Notes: generated by a model not told the origin, from the sequence alone. A stretch of DNA of 64,000 nucleotides from Halodurantibacterium daqingensis (GCF_042666235.1 NZ_JBHTFQ010000006.1:248001-312000), one strand, 5' to 3'; counted from the stretch's first letter, positions 17,452 through 26,363 are shown. Numbers and translations: made by a program.

Positions 17452-19050
17452 TCAGTGGCCGCGCACGAAGGCCAGCAACTGCCGGGTCGAGCCATCCTTG
17501 TCGTCGGGAACCGGCCCGCCCTCGATCATCGGTTGCAGCGCCACGGCCAGTTCCTTGCCCAGTTCGACCCCCCATTGGTCGAAGCTGTTGATGCCAAGGA
17601 TCACGCCCTCGACAAAGACCCGGTGTTCGTAAAGCGCGATGATCTGGCCCAGAACCTCCGGGGTCAGCTGCGGATAGGCCAGCGTGGTCGAGGGGCGGTT
17701 GCCGGGAAAGACCCGGTGGCGGGCCTGACGGTCCAGCTCGGCCCCGGACAAGCCCTTCTGCTCAAGCATCGCGCGCGCCTCCTCCAGGCTGCGGCCACGC
17801 AGCAGGGCTTCGGACTGCGCGAGGCAATTGGCGACCAGAAGCCGGTGGTGATGGGCCAGATCGGGTTCATGGCCCTGCGCCGCCAGAAGGAATTCGCAGG
17901 GAACGACCCGGGTGCCCTGATGGATCAGCTGGTAGAAGGCGTGCTGGCCGTTGGTGCCGGGCTCGCCCCAGACCACGGGGCCGGAATGCCGGGCGAGATC
18001 GCTGCCATCCATTGCCACCCGCTTGCCGTTCGATTCCATCTCGAGCTGTTGCAGATAGGCGGGCAGGCGCAGCAGCCGCTGGTCATAGGGCAGCACCGCA
18101 CGGGTGGCGTGGCCGCAGATCTGGTTGTGCCAGATGCCGACCAGCGCCAGCAGGACCGGCAGGTTTTCCGCCAGCGGTGCGCTGCGGAAATGGGCATCCA
18201 TCGCCGCGCCGCCGGCCAGAAACTCGCGGAACCGTTCCGGCCCGATCGCGATCATGAGCGAGAGGCCGATCGGCCCCCACATCGAATAGCGCCCGCCGAC
18301 CCAGTCCTCGAAGCCGAACACCCGCGCCGGATCGATTCCATAGGCGCCGGTCCGGTCCGAGGCCGAGGACAGTGCCGCGAATTGCGCCGCAGGCTCGGCC
18401 ACACGCGCCGCCATCCAGGCGCGCGCCGTATCGGCATTTGTCATGGTCTCGATCGTGGTGAAGGTCTTGGAAGCGACGATGATCAGCGTGGTTTCCGGGT
18501 TCAGATCCTTCAGCGTGTCCGCCACATGGGCGCCATCGACATTCGACACGAAATGACAGCGCGGGCCGGAATGATAGGGCGCAAGCGCCAGCACCGCCAT
18601 CGCCGGCCCCAGATCCGAGCCGCCGATGCCGATGTTCACCACATCGGTGATCGCCCCGCCCTGCCCCAGGAAGCGGCCCGCGCGCACATCCTCGGCAAAG
18701 GCCTCCATCCGCGCCAGCGTTTCGCGCACCCCCGGCATGACATCCCGCCCATCGACAATGACCTGTGCATCGGGATTGCGCAGCGCGGTGTGCAGGACGG
18801 CCCTGCCCTCGGTCTCGTTGATCCGGGCACCGGTGAACATGGCCTCGCGCCGCGCGGCAAGCCCTGCGCCTTCGGCCAGGCCAAGAAGCAGGTCGCGGGT
18901 TTCGGCATCGATGTTGGTCTTGGAATAATCGAACAGCAGCGCCCCGAACCGGGCCGAGAATTCGGCCGCGCGCCGATCATCGAACAGCGACAGGATCGCA
19001 CGCTCCTTCACCGCCGCATGGCGCGACGCCAGATCATCCCAGATACTCAT
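17452..19050 (-). CDS. pgi: Glucose-6-phosphate isomerase, 532 aa
   Basis: Interconverts glucose 6-phosphate and fructose 6-phosphate in the cytosol. The family sequence is intact: VNIGIGGSDLGPAMA and HFVSNVDG near residues 150-190, the SKTFTTIETMTNA phosphate loop at about 211-223, the glycine-rich WVGGRYSMWGPIGL segment (about 270), and GGPV plus the C-terminal DKDGSTRQLL. Length is usual (about 530-550). ATG at 19050 has GAGGGG 5 nt upstream. It is the third gene of zwf-pgl-pgi, 37 bp behind pgl. In bacteria using the Entner-Doudoroff route it recycles fructose 6-phosphate into the zwf reaction. Confidence 0.96.
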   Translation of the reverse strand: MSIWDDLASRHAAVKERAILSLFDDRRAAEFSARFGALLFDYSKTNIDAETRDLLLGLAEGAGLAARREAMFTGARINETEGRAVLHTALRNPDAQVIVDGRDVMPGVRETLARMEAFAEDVRAGRFLGQGGAITDVVNIGIGGSDLGPAMAVLALAPYHSGPRCHFVSNVDGAHVADTLKDLNPETTLIIVASKTFTTIETMTNADTARAWMAARVAEPAAQFAALSSASDRTGAYGIDPARVFGFEDWVGGRYSMWGPIGLSLMIAIGPERFREFLAGGAAMDAHFRSAPLAENLPVLLALVGIWHNQICGHATRAVLPYDQRLLRLPAYLQQLEMESNGKRVAMDGSDLARHSGPVVWGEPGTNGQHAFYQLIHQGTRVVPCEFLLAAQGHEPDLAHHHRLLVANCLAQSEALLRGRSLEEARAMLEQKGLSGAELDRQARHRVFPGNRPSTTLAYPQLTPEVLGQIIALYEHRVFVEGVILGINSFDQWGVELGKELAVALQPMIEGGPVPDDKDGSTRQLLAFVRGH

Positions 19051-19087
19051 GAACCCCTCATTTCTTCAATTCGCGCAATGCGGGCCG

Positions 19088-19759
19088 TCATTCGGCCCAG
19101 TGGACGGTTGCATCGGCAAGGATCGCCCGGACCGGCGCCTCCATCACGTCAAGCCCCTGGGCGCGTTCCAGCGCCGCGCGCTTTTCGGGGCCGGTGATCA
19201 GAAGATGGATGCGCATCGCCTCTTTCAGCACCGGCGCGGTCAGCGTGATGCGGGGTTCGCCCGCCGCCTCGGCCCGCAGCGCCATGACCGGCGGCGCATC
19301 CGGGGCCAGCGCCTCGGCCAGCCGGTCGGCGCCGGGGAACAGCGAAGCCGTGTGCATGTCGGCCCCCATCCCGAGCAAGAGAACCGAGATCGGCAGATGC
19401 GGGCGGATCTCTTCGGCCAGGTCGTCCAGCGCCTCTTCGGGGGTGGCAGTGTTCAGATGCAGCGGCAGCAGCTGTGCCGCTGCGGCACGGTCGCGCAACA
19501 GCCGTTCGCGCAGCAGCCGCGTGTTCGACCGGGGCGAACTTTCCGGCACCCAGCGTTCGTCATTCAGAAGGACCGAGACCCGCGACCAGTCGATATCGGT
19601 GCCCGACAGCGTGTCGAACACCGGCCCCGGCGTGCTGCCGCCCGGCACGCACAGCGTCGCGCGGTCCTGACGGCGCAGGAAATCGGCCAGTTCGCCCGCG
19701 ATCCGGTCGGCAAGGCTCAGCATCATAAGTTCCCGGTCGGGATAGTCGCAGAACTTCAT
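19088..19759 (-). CDS. pgl: 6-phosphogluconolactonase, 223 aa
   Basis: Hydrolyses 6-phosphogluconolactone to 6-phosphogluconate. It has the DevB/SOL-type fold with LCVPGGSTPGPVFDTLS (about residues 37-53), WSRVSVLLNDERWVP (about 59-73, NDERWV being the family hallmark), and LLLGMGADMHTASLFPG (about 130-146). The start overlaps the zwf stop by four bases (ATGA), indicating translational coupling, and matches the operon order zwf-pgl-pgi. Confidence 0.95.
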   Translation of the reverse strand: MKFCDYPDRELMMLSLADRIAGELADFLRRQDRATLCVPGGSTPGPVFDTLSGTDIDWSRVSVLLNDERWVPESSPRSNTRLLRERLLRDRAAAAQLLPLHLNTATPEEALDDLAEEIRPHLPISVLLLGMGADMHTASLFPGADRLAEALAPDAPPVMALRAEAAGEPRITLTAPVLKEAMRIHLLITGPEKRAALERAQGLDVMEAPVRAILADATVHWAE

Positions 19760-21210
19760 TCCCTGATCTCCCGCCAGCGGCGCCCGTCGCGATGCAGAAG
19801 CATCAACGCATCCTCCGGCCCCGAGGTTCCGGCGTCATAGGGCTTGGGCCGGTCGCCCCGCGCCTCCCAGGCGGCGATGATCGGATCGGTCCAGGCCCAG
19901 GCGGCCTCCACCTCATCGCCGCGCATGAACAGCGTCTGGTTGCCGCGGATCACATCCATGATCAGCCGTTCATAGGCATCCGGAATGTCGGCGCCCTCCT
20001 CGCCCAGTGCCTCGGCAAAGGACATGTCCAGCGGCACCTGCGTCAGCCGCATTCCCCCCGGGCCCGGTTCCTTGATCATCACCTTGAGGTTGATGCCCTC
20101 ATTCGGCTGCAGCCGGATCACCAGCACGTTTTCCTTCCAGCCTTCTTCCTGTTCGAAGATGGAATGCGGCGGTTCCTTGAAGGTGATCGCGATTTCACTG
20201 GCGCGGGCGCGCAGCCGCTTGCCGGTGCGCAGGTAGAAGGGCGTGCCCTTCCAGCGCCAGTTCGAGATCTGCACCTTGAGCGCGATATAGCTTTCGGTGC
20301 GGCTTGCCGGATTTTCCGCATCGGCCAGATAGCCCGGCTGGCCCTGCCCGGCCTGATACTGGCCGCGCACGATATGTTCGGGTGCAACCGGATCGAGCGC
20401 GCGGATGACCTTGAGCTTTTCGTCGCGCACCGCGTCAGGCTCGAACCGGTTCGGCGGCTCCATCGCGATCAGGCACAGAAGCTGCATCAGGTGGTTCTGC
20501 ACCATGTCGCGCATCGCACCCGACTTGTCGTAGTAACTGCCGCGCCCGCCCACGCCGACGGTTTCCGCCACGGTGATCTGCACATGATCGACGTATTGGG
20601 CGTTCCAGAGCGGCTCGAACAGGATATTGGCAAAGCGCACTGCCATCAGGTTCTGGACCGTCTCCTTGCCCAGATAATGATCGATCCGATAGATCTGCGT
20701 TTCGTCGAAATGACGCGCCAGCACGGCATTGAGCTTGCGGGCGCTGTCACGGTCGCGGCCAAAGGGCTTTTCCACCACGATCCGGCTGTCGCCGTCGGCA
20801 ATGCCGAACTGGTGCAGGCGTTCGGCGATATCGCCAAACAGCGCCGGCGCGACCGAAAAGTAGAAGGCGCGCACCACATCCTTGCGCATCAGCCCCGCGA
20901 GGGCGTCCCAGCCACCCTCGCCGCGCGCATCGATGGCGACATAGTCCAGCCCCTCCAGAAACCGCGCCACCACTGCGGCCTCGCGCTTGCCTGGCGCAAC
21001 GAACTCGTCAAGCGCCTCGGCAACGAAATTGCGGAAGGCCTCGCGGTCCATTTCCGTGCGCGCGGCGCCGATGATGCGGCTGCCTTCGGGCATCTGGCCG
21101 GCCAGGAACCGCCGGTAGAGCCCTGGCAGGATCTTGCGGCGGGCCAGATCGCCGGTGCCACCAAAGATGACCAGATCGAAACGATCGACCGGGATTACGC
21201 GCGAAACCAT
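19756..21210 (-). CDS. zwf: Glucose-6-phosphate 1-dehydrogenase, 484 aa
   Basis: Commits glucose 6-phosphate to the Entner-Doudoroff and oxidative pentose phosphate pathways, producing NADPH or NADH. The N-terminal nucleotide loop is VIFGGTGDLARRKILPGLY (about residues 13-31). VEKPFGRD (about 145-152) and the catalytic RIDHYLGKETVQNLMAVRFAN (about 174-194) are intact. Normal length. GGAGA lies 7-9 nt before the ATG at 21210. First gene of zwf-pgl-pgi; a perfect 12-bp palindrome 21 bp upstream of the start is a likely operator. Confidence 0.97.
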   Translation of the reverse strand: MVSRVIPVDRFDLVIFGGTGDLARRKILPGLYRRFLAGQMPEGSRIIGAARTEMDREAFRNFVAEALDEFVAPGKREAAVVARFLEGLDYVAIDARGEGGWDALAGLMRKDVVRAFYFSVAPALFGDIAERLHQFGIADGDSRIVVEKPFGRDRDSARKLNAVLARHFDETQIYRIDHYLGKETVQNLMAVRFANILFEPLWNAQYVDHVQITVAETVGVGGRGSYYDKSGAMRDMVQNHLMQLLCLIAMEPPNRFEPDAVRDEKLKVIRALDPVAPEHIVRGQYQAGQGQPGYLADAENPASRTESYIALKVQISNWRWKGTPFYLRTGKRLRARASEIAITFKEPPHSIFEQEEGWKENVLVIRLQPNEGINLKVMIKEPGPGGMRLTQVPLDMSFAEALGEEGADIPDAYERLIMDVIRGNQTLFMRGDEVEAAWAWTDPIIAAWEARGDRPKPYDAGTSGPEDALMLLHRDGRRWREIRE

Positions 21211-21230
21211 CTCTATCTCCGCCTGCGTCT

Positions 21231-21242
21231 GTTAGCGCTAAC
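21231..21242. promoter_or_regulatory. Palindromic operator candidate before zwf
   Basis: GTTAGCGCTAAC is a perfect 12-bp palindrome centred 26 bp upstream of the zwf start. The TTAGCGCTAA core with a central CG is typical of operators of LacI-family sugar regulators. No LacI-type gene is in the window. Confidence 0.55.
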
Positions 21243-21353
21243 GGACACCTAGCAGCCCGCCGGCATCGAGTCTAGCACCGCCCGCGGCACCCACAAGCGC
21301 TTTGCCCTGCTCATTCGCCCAAAGGCGGGGATCTGCGCGGGCGTGGCGAAAAA

Positions 21354-21938
21354 TCAGGCATCAAGCTCCTGATCCCAGTAGAGGAAGTCCAGCCAGCTGT
21401 CGTGCAGGTAATTCGGCGGGAAGCGGCGCCCGACATTGCGCATTTCCTCGGCCGAAGGCTGGCGCGGCGGACGGCGCAGCGACAGGCCCGACTGGCGCAG
21501 CGTCTTGGAGCCCTTGCGCAGGTTGCAGGGCGAACAGGCGGCCACCACGTTTTCCCAGCTGGTGATCCCGCCGCGCGCCCGCGGCACCACGTGATCGAAG
21601 GTCAGATCGCCCTTCGCGCCGCAGTACTGGCAGGAAAACTCGTCCCTCAGAAAAAGATTAAAGCGCGTGAAGGCCACGCGCTTTTGCGGTTTTACATAAT
21701 CCTTGAGCACCACGACCGAGGGTATTCGGATCACCGTCGTCGGACTGCGCACCACCTCGTCATATTCGGCGATGATGCTGACCCGGTCCATGAAGGCCGC
21801 CTTCACCGCCTCCTGCCAGGGCCAGAGCGACAGGGGGTAATAGGACAGCGGACGGTAATCCGCGTTCAGCACCAGCGCCGGATAATGCCTGAGCGCGGCT
21901 GGTTCGCGCACGAAACTCGTCCTGAAATCCCCGTCCAT
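21354..21938 (-). CDS. HNH endonuclease family protein, 194 aa
   Basis: Carries an HNH nuclease domain in its second half. CQYCG (zinc-binding pair) is followed by LTFDHVVPRARGG (the first His of the motif), WENVVAACSPCNLRKG (Asn and second Cys pair) and a C-terminal basic region. The N-terminal half (VLNADYRPLSYYPLSLWPWQEAV) is the standard extension of a widespread stand-alone HNH family. The start is placed at ATG 21938 with GGAG 8 nt upstream; an upstream TTG is less likely. A good sigma-70 promoter lies upstream. No restriction methylase or phage genes are nearby, so defence is not implied; a housekeeping or repair role is possible. Confidence 0.88.
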   Translation of the reverse strand: MDGDFRTSFVREPAALRHYPALVLNADYRPLSYYPLSLWPWQEAVKAAFMDRVSIIAEYDEVVRSPTTVIRIPSVVVLKDYVKPQKRVAFTRFNLFLRDEFSCQYCGAKGDLTFDHVVPRARGGITSWENVVAACSPCNLRKGSKTLRQSGLSLRRPPRQPSAEEMRNVGRRFPPNYLHDSWLDFLYWDQELDA

Positions 21939-22009
21939 GATCGACTCCGTTTCCGCCTCGTCTGCCGTGACCGGCACCAAGGCAGGACGAACCCGCCCCA
22001 GCTCCCGTC

Positions 22010-22037
22010 ACTATATATGGCGTTTCCCGCCTGACAA
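22010..22037 (-). promoter_or_regulatory. Sigma-70 type promoter of the HNH gene
   Basis: On the minus strand: TTGTCA (22037-22032), a 16-bp spacer containing the inverted repeat GGCG-GGAAA-CGCC, then TATAGT (22015-22010). The expected transcript start is about 65 nt before the ATG at 21938. Confidence 0.6.
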
Positions 22038-22165
22038 GCCCCGCAAGATGCGGTGATCGTCGCAGGCTGTGTAACGTTTGCGTTTGTCATTCATGTGACA
22101 GGGCGCCCGGGTCCGGATGCGGGCCACTCTGCCGGCCGCGCCCGCGCGCCAGGGTCCTGCCCGTC

Positions 22166-22831
22166 TCAGCCCCTGATCCCGAACCGGTCCCGCAGGAACG
22201 ACAGCGCCAGCGACAGCCCGTCGGGGGCGATCCCATGCGCCGTGCCCTTGGAGACATGACCGTAGACATCGAACCCCGCCGCCTCGAGCGCCTGCGCGGC
22301 CTCGGGCAGCGATTGCACCGGCACCACGTCATCGGCATCGCCATGCACCAGCAGCACCGGAGGCCGGCAGCGGGTTTCTGCCGCAAGGCTTTCCGGCGAC
22401 AGAAGCCGCCCCGAAAATCCGACCACCGCCGCCACCGGCTCGGCCCGGCGCGGGGCGACATGCAGGCTCATCATCGTGCCTTGGGAAAATCCGACAAGCG
22501 CGATTTGTGAAGGGGTTAGGCCCTCATCTTCAAGCACCTTGTCAAGAAAGGCATCCAGAAGCCCGGCGGATTTCACCAGCGAGGCGCGCGCCTCGGCCTC
22601 GGTGGAATTGTCCATGCGCGGGATCGGAAACCACTGAAAGCCGAACGGATTGTTGCGGCAGGGTTCGGGCGCGTCCGGGGCATAGAACACCGTGTCGGGC
22701 AGATGCGGGGCCAGCGGATCTGCAAGGCCCAGCAGGTCGCGCCCATCGGCGCCGTATCCGTGCACAAAGATCACTGCATTGCGCACCTGCCCCGATTTCG
22801 GCGCATGCCGGCCAAAGTTCAATCCGCTCAT
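22166..22831 (-). CDS. Alpha/beta hydrolase, phospholipase/carboxylesterase family, 221 aa
   Basis: A cytoplasmic serine esterase of the acyl-protein thioesterase/YpfH-like group. The fold is marked by VIFVHGYGADGRDLL (oxyanion region, about residues 20-34), the nucleophile elbow GFSQGTMMS (Ser at about residue 119), the acid in LLVHGDADDVVP (Asp at about residue 169), and the His in KGTAHGIAPDG. The ATG at 22831 overlaps the stop of the upstream glycosylase gene (ATGA), so the two are translationally coupled. The physiological substrate is unknown. Confidence 0.9.
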   Translation of the reverse strand: MSGLNFGRHAPKSGQVRNAVIFVHGYGADGRDLLGLADPLAPHLPDTVFYAPDAPEPCRNNPFGFQWFPIPRMDNSTEAEARASLVKSAGLLDAFLDKVLEDEGLTPSQIALVGFSQGTMMSLHVAPRRAEPVAAVVGFSGRLLSPESLAAETRCRPPVLLVHGDADDVVPVQSLPEAAQALEAAGFDVYGHVSKGTAHGIAPDGLSLALSFLRDRFGIRG

Positions 22832-23457
22832 CTGATCCCCTCGCGTTCCTTCGCCACCCGGTAATAGGCCCAGAGCAGCCGCGCGGCAACCGCCCGCCAG
22901 GGCGACCAGGCTTCGGCCATCGTGCGCAGCGCCTTTTCGCGCGGCCGTTCGGGCAGGTCGAACAGGATCCGCGCGGCTTCCTGCAACGCCAGATCGGCAG
23001 GGGCAAAGACATCCGCCCGCCCGAGCGAAAACATCGCATAGATTTCGGCCGTCCAGCGCCCGATTCCCGGCAGCGCGGTAAGCTGCGTCACCAGGTCTTC
23101 GTCGGGCACGAGGCGCAGCGCGTGAAAATCGAGCCCCGCCTCGGCCAGCGCCCGGGCATAGCGGATCTTCTGGCGCGACAGGCCGCAACCGCGCAGATCC
23201 TCCTCGGAGGCCAGCAGAAGGCGCGCGGGATCGGTGAACCCCGATGCCTCCAGCCGCGCCCAGATCGCATTGGCGGCCGCCACGCTCACCTGCTGGCTGA
23301 CGATCGCGCCCAGGACGGCCGAGAACCCGTCGGTGCGCCGGCGCAGCGGCAGCGGCCCTGTCAGGGCAAGCGCCTCGGCAAAGCGCGGCTCGGCCCGGGC
23401 AAGCCATTCGGCCCCCTCGGCCACGCAGTCTTCGGTTTCGATGATACGGCCAACCAT
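22828..23457 (-). CDS. DNA-3-methyladenine glycosylase II-like (AlkA/HhH-GPD), 209 aa
   Basis: Base-excision repair glycosylase that removes alkylated purines. The HhH-GPD core is visible: FSAVLGAIVSQQVSVAAANAIWARL (about residues 45-69), the hairpin LTALPGIGRWTAEIYAMF (about 127-144) and the catalytic aspartate in RADVFAPADLALQEA (about 147-161, FAPADLAL being the family motif). It lacks the N-terminal domain of E. coli AlkA, so it is the short form. It is first in a two-gene unit with the esterase. No LexA-type box was seen upstream. Confidence 0.9.
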   Translation of the reverse strand: MVGRIIETEDCVAEGAEWLARAEPRFAEALALTGPLPLRRRTDGFSAVLGAIVSQQVSVAAANAIWARLEASGFTDPARLLLASEEDLRGCGLSRQKIRYARALAEAGLDFHALRLVPDEDLVTQLTALPGIGRWTAEIYAMFSLGRADVFAPADLALQEAARILFDLPERPREKALRTMAEAWSPWRAVAARLLWAYYRVAKEREGIR

Positions 23458-23520
23458 CGTGCAACCTTAGGCGCAAGAATGGGCCTTTCCAAGCCCCTCG
23501 CCCGGCGCTAACGCTTGGGC

Positions 23521-24741
23521 ATGAGCGAGACAGCCCTTCCCCCCGCCTTCGACGGCCGCGCGCGGCGCAACGTGTTCGTGCTGGTGGCTGCACAGGCGAT
23601 CCTGGGCGCACAGATGCCGATGATCTTCACGATCGCGGGGCTTGCAGGGCAGTCGCTGGCGCAGAACGCCTGCTGGGCCACGCTGCCCATTTCGGCCATG
23701 GTCATCGGCTCGATGCTGACGGCGACGCCGCTTTCGGCGCTGATGCAACGCTATGGGCGGCGGGCGGGCTTTGTCATCGGCGCGCTTGGCGGCAGTTTCG
23801 GTGCGGGGTTGGGCGCCTGGGGGCTGCTGACAGCCTCGTTCCCGCTGTTCGTGCTGGGGGCGCTGTTTTCGGGCATGTATATGTCGGCGCAGGGGTTCTA
23901 TCGCTTCGCCGCGGCCGATACCGCTTCGGACAGCTTCCGGCCCAAGGCGATTTCCTATGTGATGGCCGGGGGGCTTCTGTCGGCGGTGGTGGGGCCGCAG
24001 CTGGTCAAGGTCACGGCCGAGACGATGGTGGTGCCTTTCCTGGGCACCTATCTCGCGGTGATCGCGCTGAACCTTGGCGGCATGTTCCTGTTCGCCTTCC
24101 TCGACATTCCGCGCCCACCCGCCCCTGCGGCCGACGCCCCGCGCGGCCGCAGCCGGATGGAGCTTCTGCGCACCCCGCGCATTGCCGTTGCGGTGATCTG
24201 CGCCACCGTGTCCTATGCCCTGATGAACCTGGTGATGACCTCGTCCCCCCTGGCCGTCGTGGGGTGCGGGTTTGAAACCTCGGACGCCGCCGATGTGGTC
24301 ACCGCGCATGTGCTGGCGATGTATGTGCCGAGTTTCTTCACCGGCCATCTGATCGCCCGCTTCGGGGTCGAACGGATCGTGGGCCTTGGCCTGCTGATCC
24401 TTGCGCTTTCGGGGGGTGTTGCGCTGATGGGGGTGGAGCTTGAGCATTTCTTCGCCGCGCTGATCCTGCTGGGGCTGGGCTGGAACTTTGGCTTCATCGG
24501 GGCCACCGCGATGCTGACCACCGCCCACCGGCCCGAAGAGCGCGGGCGGATGCAGGGCCTGAACGATTTCATCGTCTTTGGCGGCGTGACGCTGGCCTCG
24601 TTCAGCTCGGGCGGGTTGATGAACTGCTCGGGCGGGTCGGTCGAGGCCGGCTGGCAGGCCGTCAACCTGGCCATGGCGCCGTTCCTGGTGCTGGCGGGCG
24701 GCGCGCTGATCTGGCTGGCGATGCAGCCCCGTCAGGCCTGA
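23521..24741 (+). CDS. MFS transporter, 12 TM, 406 aa
   Basis: Major facilitator carrier of the inner membrane. Twelve hydrophobic helices are visible, including QAILGAQMPMIFTIAGLAGQ (TM1), the loop RYGRRAGFVIGALGG (motif A-like, about residue 77) and the TM8-TM11 stretch with LILLGLGWNFGFIGATAML. MSETALPP at 23521 is taken as the start; an in-frame ATG two codons earlier at 23515 is equally possible. It is divergent from the glycosylase gene with only about 60 bp between. Substrate unknown; the group resembles YfcJ/YcaD-like or drug/metabolite exporters. Confidence 0.9.
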   Translation: MSETALPPAFDGRARRNVFVLVAAQAILGAQMPMIFTIAGLAGQSLAQNACWATLPISAMVIGSMLTATPLSALMQRYGRRAGFVIGALGGSFGAGLGAWGLLTASFPLFVLGALFSGMYMSAQGFYRFAAADTASDSFRPKAISYVMAGGLLSAVVGPQLVKVTAETMVVPFLGTYLAVIALNLGGMFLFAFLDIPRPPAPAADAPRGRSRMELLRTPRIAVAVICATVSYALMNLVMTSSPLAVVGCGFETSDAADVVTAHVLAMYVPSFFTGHLIARFGVERIVGLGLLILALSGGVALMGVELEHFFAALILLGLGWNFGFIGATAMLTTAHRPEERGRMQGLNDFIVFGGVTLASFSSGGLMNCSGGSVEAGWQAVNLAMAPFLVLAGGALIWLAMQPRQA

Positions 24742-24784
24742 GCCTTACTGCCCATCTGCCAGCGCCCGCCTGACCAACGCGCCT

Positions 24785-25579
24785 CTACCAGCGCCCCGTC
24801 GTGGCCCGCAGCAGCAGGCTGCCGCGCCGCGCGAATTCCGATTGCGCAAGGCCCCCGTCGGCCACCCGACGCGGATCGCGCGCGGCCTGCGCCAGAAGCG
24901 CCCCCGCCTGCCATCCGGGCAGAAGCGCCGGCGCCGCGCGGCGGGGCAGATCGGCGCGTCGTGCCCGGGCGGCACGGATGCGGCCCAGGCCCGACCGCGC
25001 CAGCGCCGCCACCGCCCCGGGCCGGCCATCGACCAGCGGAATGCGCCCGCGCGCCTCGAGCGCCGGCACTGCCATCAGCCAGTTGGCAAGGCCCGCCCCC
25101 TGGGCGAAATCGCGCACCACCGGTTCGGCCGCGCCGGGCGCACCCAGCGCGAGGGCCGCAAGCCACATCAGATTGCCGGCGGTCGCCTGCAGATGCGCCT
25201 CGAAGGCGGCGGCATCGGCAAAGGGCGCGCGGTAGATATCCCAGCGCCGCGCCTCGATCAGCGCCGCAAACAGCGGCAGCGGCAGGTCATGGGCCCGGAT
25301 CACCGCGGCAAGCGGGCCGATCACCTCGGCGCCGCGGGGCGTTGTGCCGGCCCCGATCGCCTCGATCGTATCCTGCCAGAACTGCAGCCGCATCTCGGCG
25401 ATCATCGGCTCGGACGAGGCCCAGGCCGCCCGCGCCACTTCAAGGTTGAAGGCGTAAAGCGGCAAAAGCGGCGCCCGCGCGGCCGGTGGCGCGGCCATCA
25501 GCGCAAGAAAACGATCCGGGTCGCCCCGCTCGACCAACTGCGCGAGCGCGGCCAGATCTGCCGTATCCGTCCGGTTCAT
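24785..25579 (-). CDS. Squalene/phytoene synthase-fold protein, NDUFAF6-like, 264 aa
   Basis: Belongs to the trans-isoprenyl diphosphate synthase fold. YAFNLEVARAAW (about residues 48-59) and MRLQFWQDTIEAI (about 67-79) correspond to the family's first region, and YRAPFADAAAFEAHLQATAG to the middle. The aspartate-rich DxxxD motifs of catalytic phytoene synthases are weak or absent, as in the NDUFAF6 group linked to complex I assembly, so enzymatic prenyl transfer is doubtful. The start at 25579 (MNRTDTADL) has GGGAGGGCAGCC before it. No carotenoid genes are adjacent. The last part (about 185-264) is Arg/Ala-rich. Confidence 0.82.
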   Translation of the reverse strand: MNRTDTADLAALAQLVERGDPDRFLALMAAPPAARAPLLPLYAFNLEVARAAWASSEPMIAEMRLQFWQDTIEAIGAGTTPRGAEVIGPLAAVIRAHDLPLPLFAALIEARRWDIYRAPFADAAAFEAHLQATAGNLMWLAALALGAPGAAEPVVRDFAQGAGLANWLMAVPALEARGRIPLVDGRPGAVAALARSGLGRIRAARARRADLPRRAAPALLPGWQAGALLAQAARDPRRVADGGLAQSEFARRGSLLLRATTGRW

Positions 25580-25646
25580 GGCTGCCCTCCCGGTTCCTGC
25601 GCAGCGCCGCGAATATCCGCAGACGCGCGCCTGATGGCAGATGCGG

Positions 25647-26363
25647 TCATTCCGGCACCACCACGCAGCAGAGATAGCCGTAGTCGGAGCCGTGGTCGCG
25701 CCAAAGCGCGATCTCGCGCTCGGTTTCATCCAGTTCCTGCGCCAGATCCGCATCCGGCCCCTCCGCGCGCAACTGCGCCACCCGTCGGGCCAGCGGGGCG
25801 TAATAGGCCTCCCACTCGCTGTCCGGCACGAAGGCCTGATGGACCAGCCTGAAGCCTGCGGCCCGCACCTGCGCGGCAATGCCTTCGGCATCGGTCATCG
25901 CCGGATAGCTCTGCCAGAAGGCCCGGGCCTCGGGCGAAGGGTCGGGCCGGCGCCAGGCGATGTCGGTGAAGGCCACCTTGCCCCCGGGGGCAAGGGCCGC
26001 GCGCCAGGCCTGAAGGGTTGGCGTGATTCCCAGCTGATAGATCGCCCCCGCCGACCAGATCAGATCATAGGGGCCGCCCGGATCCGCCATGTCGCCCTGC
26101 CGCGCCGTCACGCGGTCGTCGCCGGCCCAGGCCGCAGCCACCCGCTCGATGAAATCCGCATGCAGATCGAGCGCCATGACATGCCCCTCGGGCGCGTGGT
26201 CCAGAAGCGTCGCGATGTCCGGACCGGGGCCGCAGCCGGCATCAAGGATGCGCGCATTGCGCGGCGGGGCTGCGACACGCAGCGCCGCGTTCAGGCTGTC
26301 GGGCCCGCCCGGACCTTCGCGCTTCAGCCCCGAATGGATCGTGAAGAAGGCCCTGTCGCTCAT
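25647..26363 (-). CDS. Class I SAM-dependent methyltransferase, 238 aa
   Basis: Rossmann-type methyltransferase. Motif I is RILDAGCGPGPDIATLL (about residues 38-54) with the acidic end of strand 2 in VMALDLHADFI, and motif II-IV is YDLIWSAGAIYQLG. The substrate is unknown; the overall shape is of the UbiE/methyltransferase-11 kind. Its ATG overlaps the cimA stop by four bases, and cimA in turn overlaps cysS, so it is the last member of a tightly coupled cysS-cimA-methyltransferase chain. The phytoene-synthase-like gene follows 67 bp later on the same strand and may be cotranscribed. Confidence 0.9.
   Translation of the reverse strand: MSDRAFFTIHSGLKREGPGGPDSLNAALRVAAPPRNARILDAGCGPGPDIATLLDHAPEGHVMALDLHADFIERVAAAWAGDDRVTARQGDMADPGGPYDLIWSAGAIYQLGITPTLQAWRAALAPGGKVAFTDIAWRRPDPSPEARAFWQSYPAMTDAEGIAAQVRAAGFRLVHQAFVPDSEWEAYYAPLARRVAQLRAEGPDADLAQELDETEREIALWRDHGSDYGYLCCVVVPE

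Noticed and set aside
16957..19197. 746-codon plus-strand frame over the gene-free region and pgi
   Set aside because: Mostly antisense to pgi; the part outside pgi has noise composition and no ribosome site.
19792..21252. Plus-strand frame opposite zwf
   Set aside because: Exact antisense shadow of zwf.
21354..21938. The HNH protein as part of a defence or restriction system
   Set aside because: No methylase, specificity or other defence gene is adjacent, and the neighbours are housekeeping genes.
23467..24528. 353-codon minus-strand frame opposite the MFS gene
   Set aside because: His/Arg/Gly-rich antisense translation without family features.
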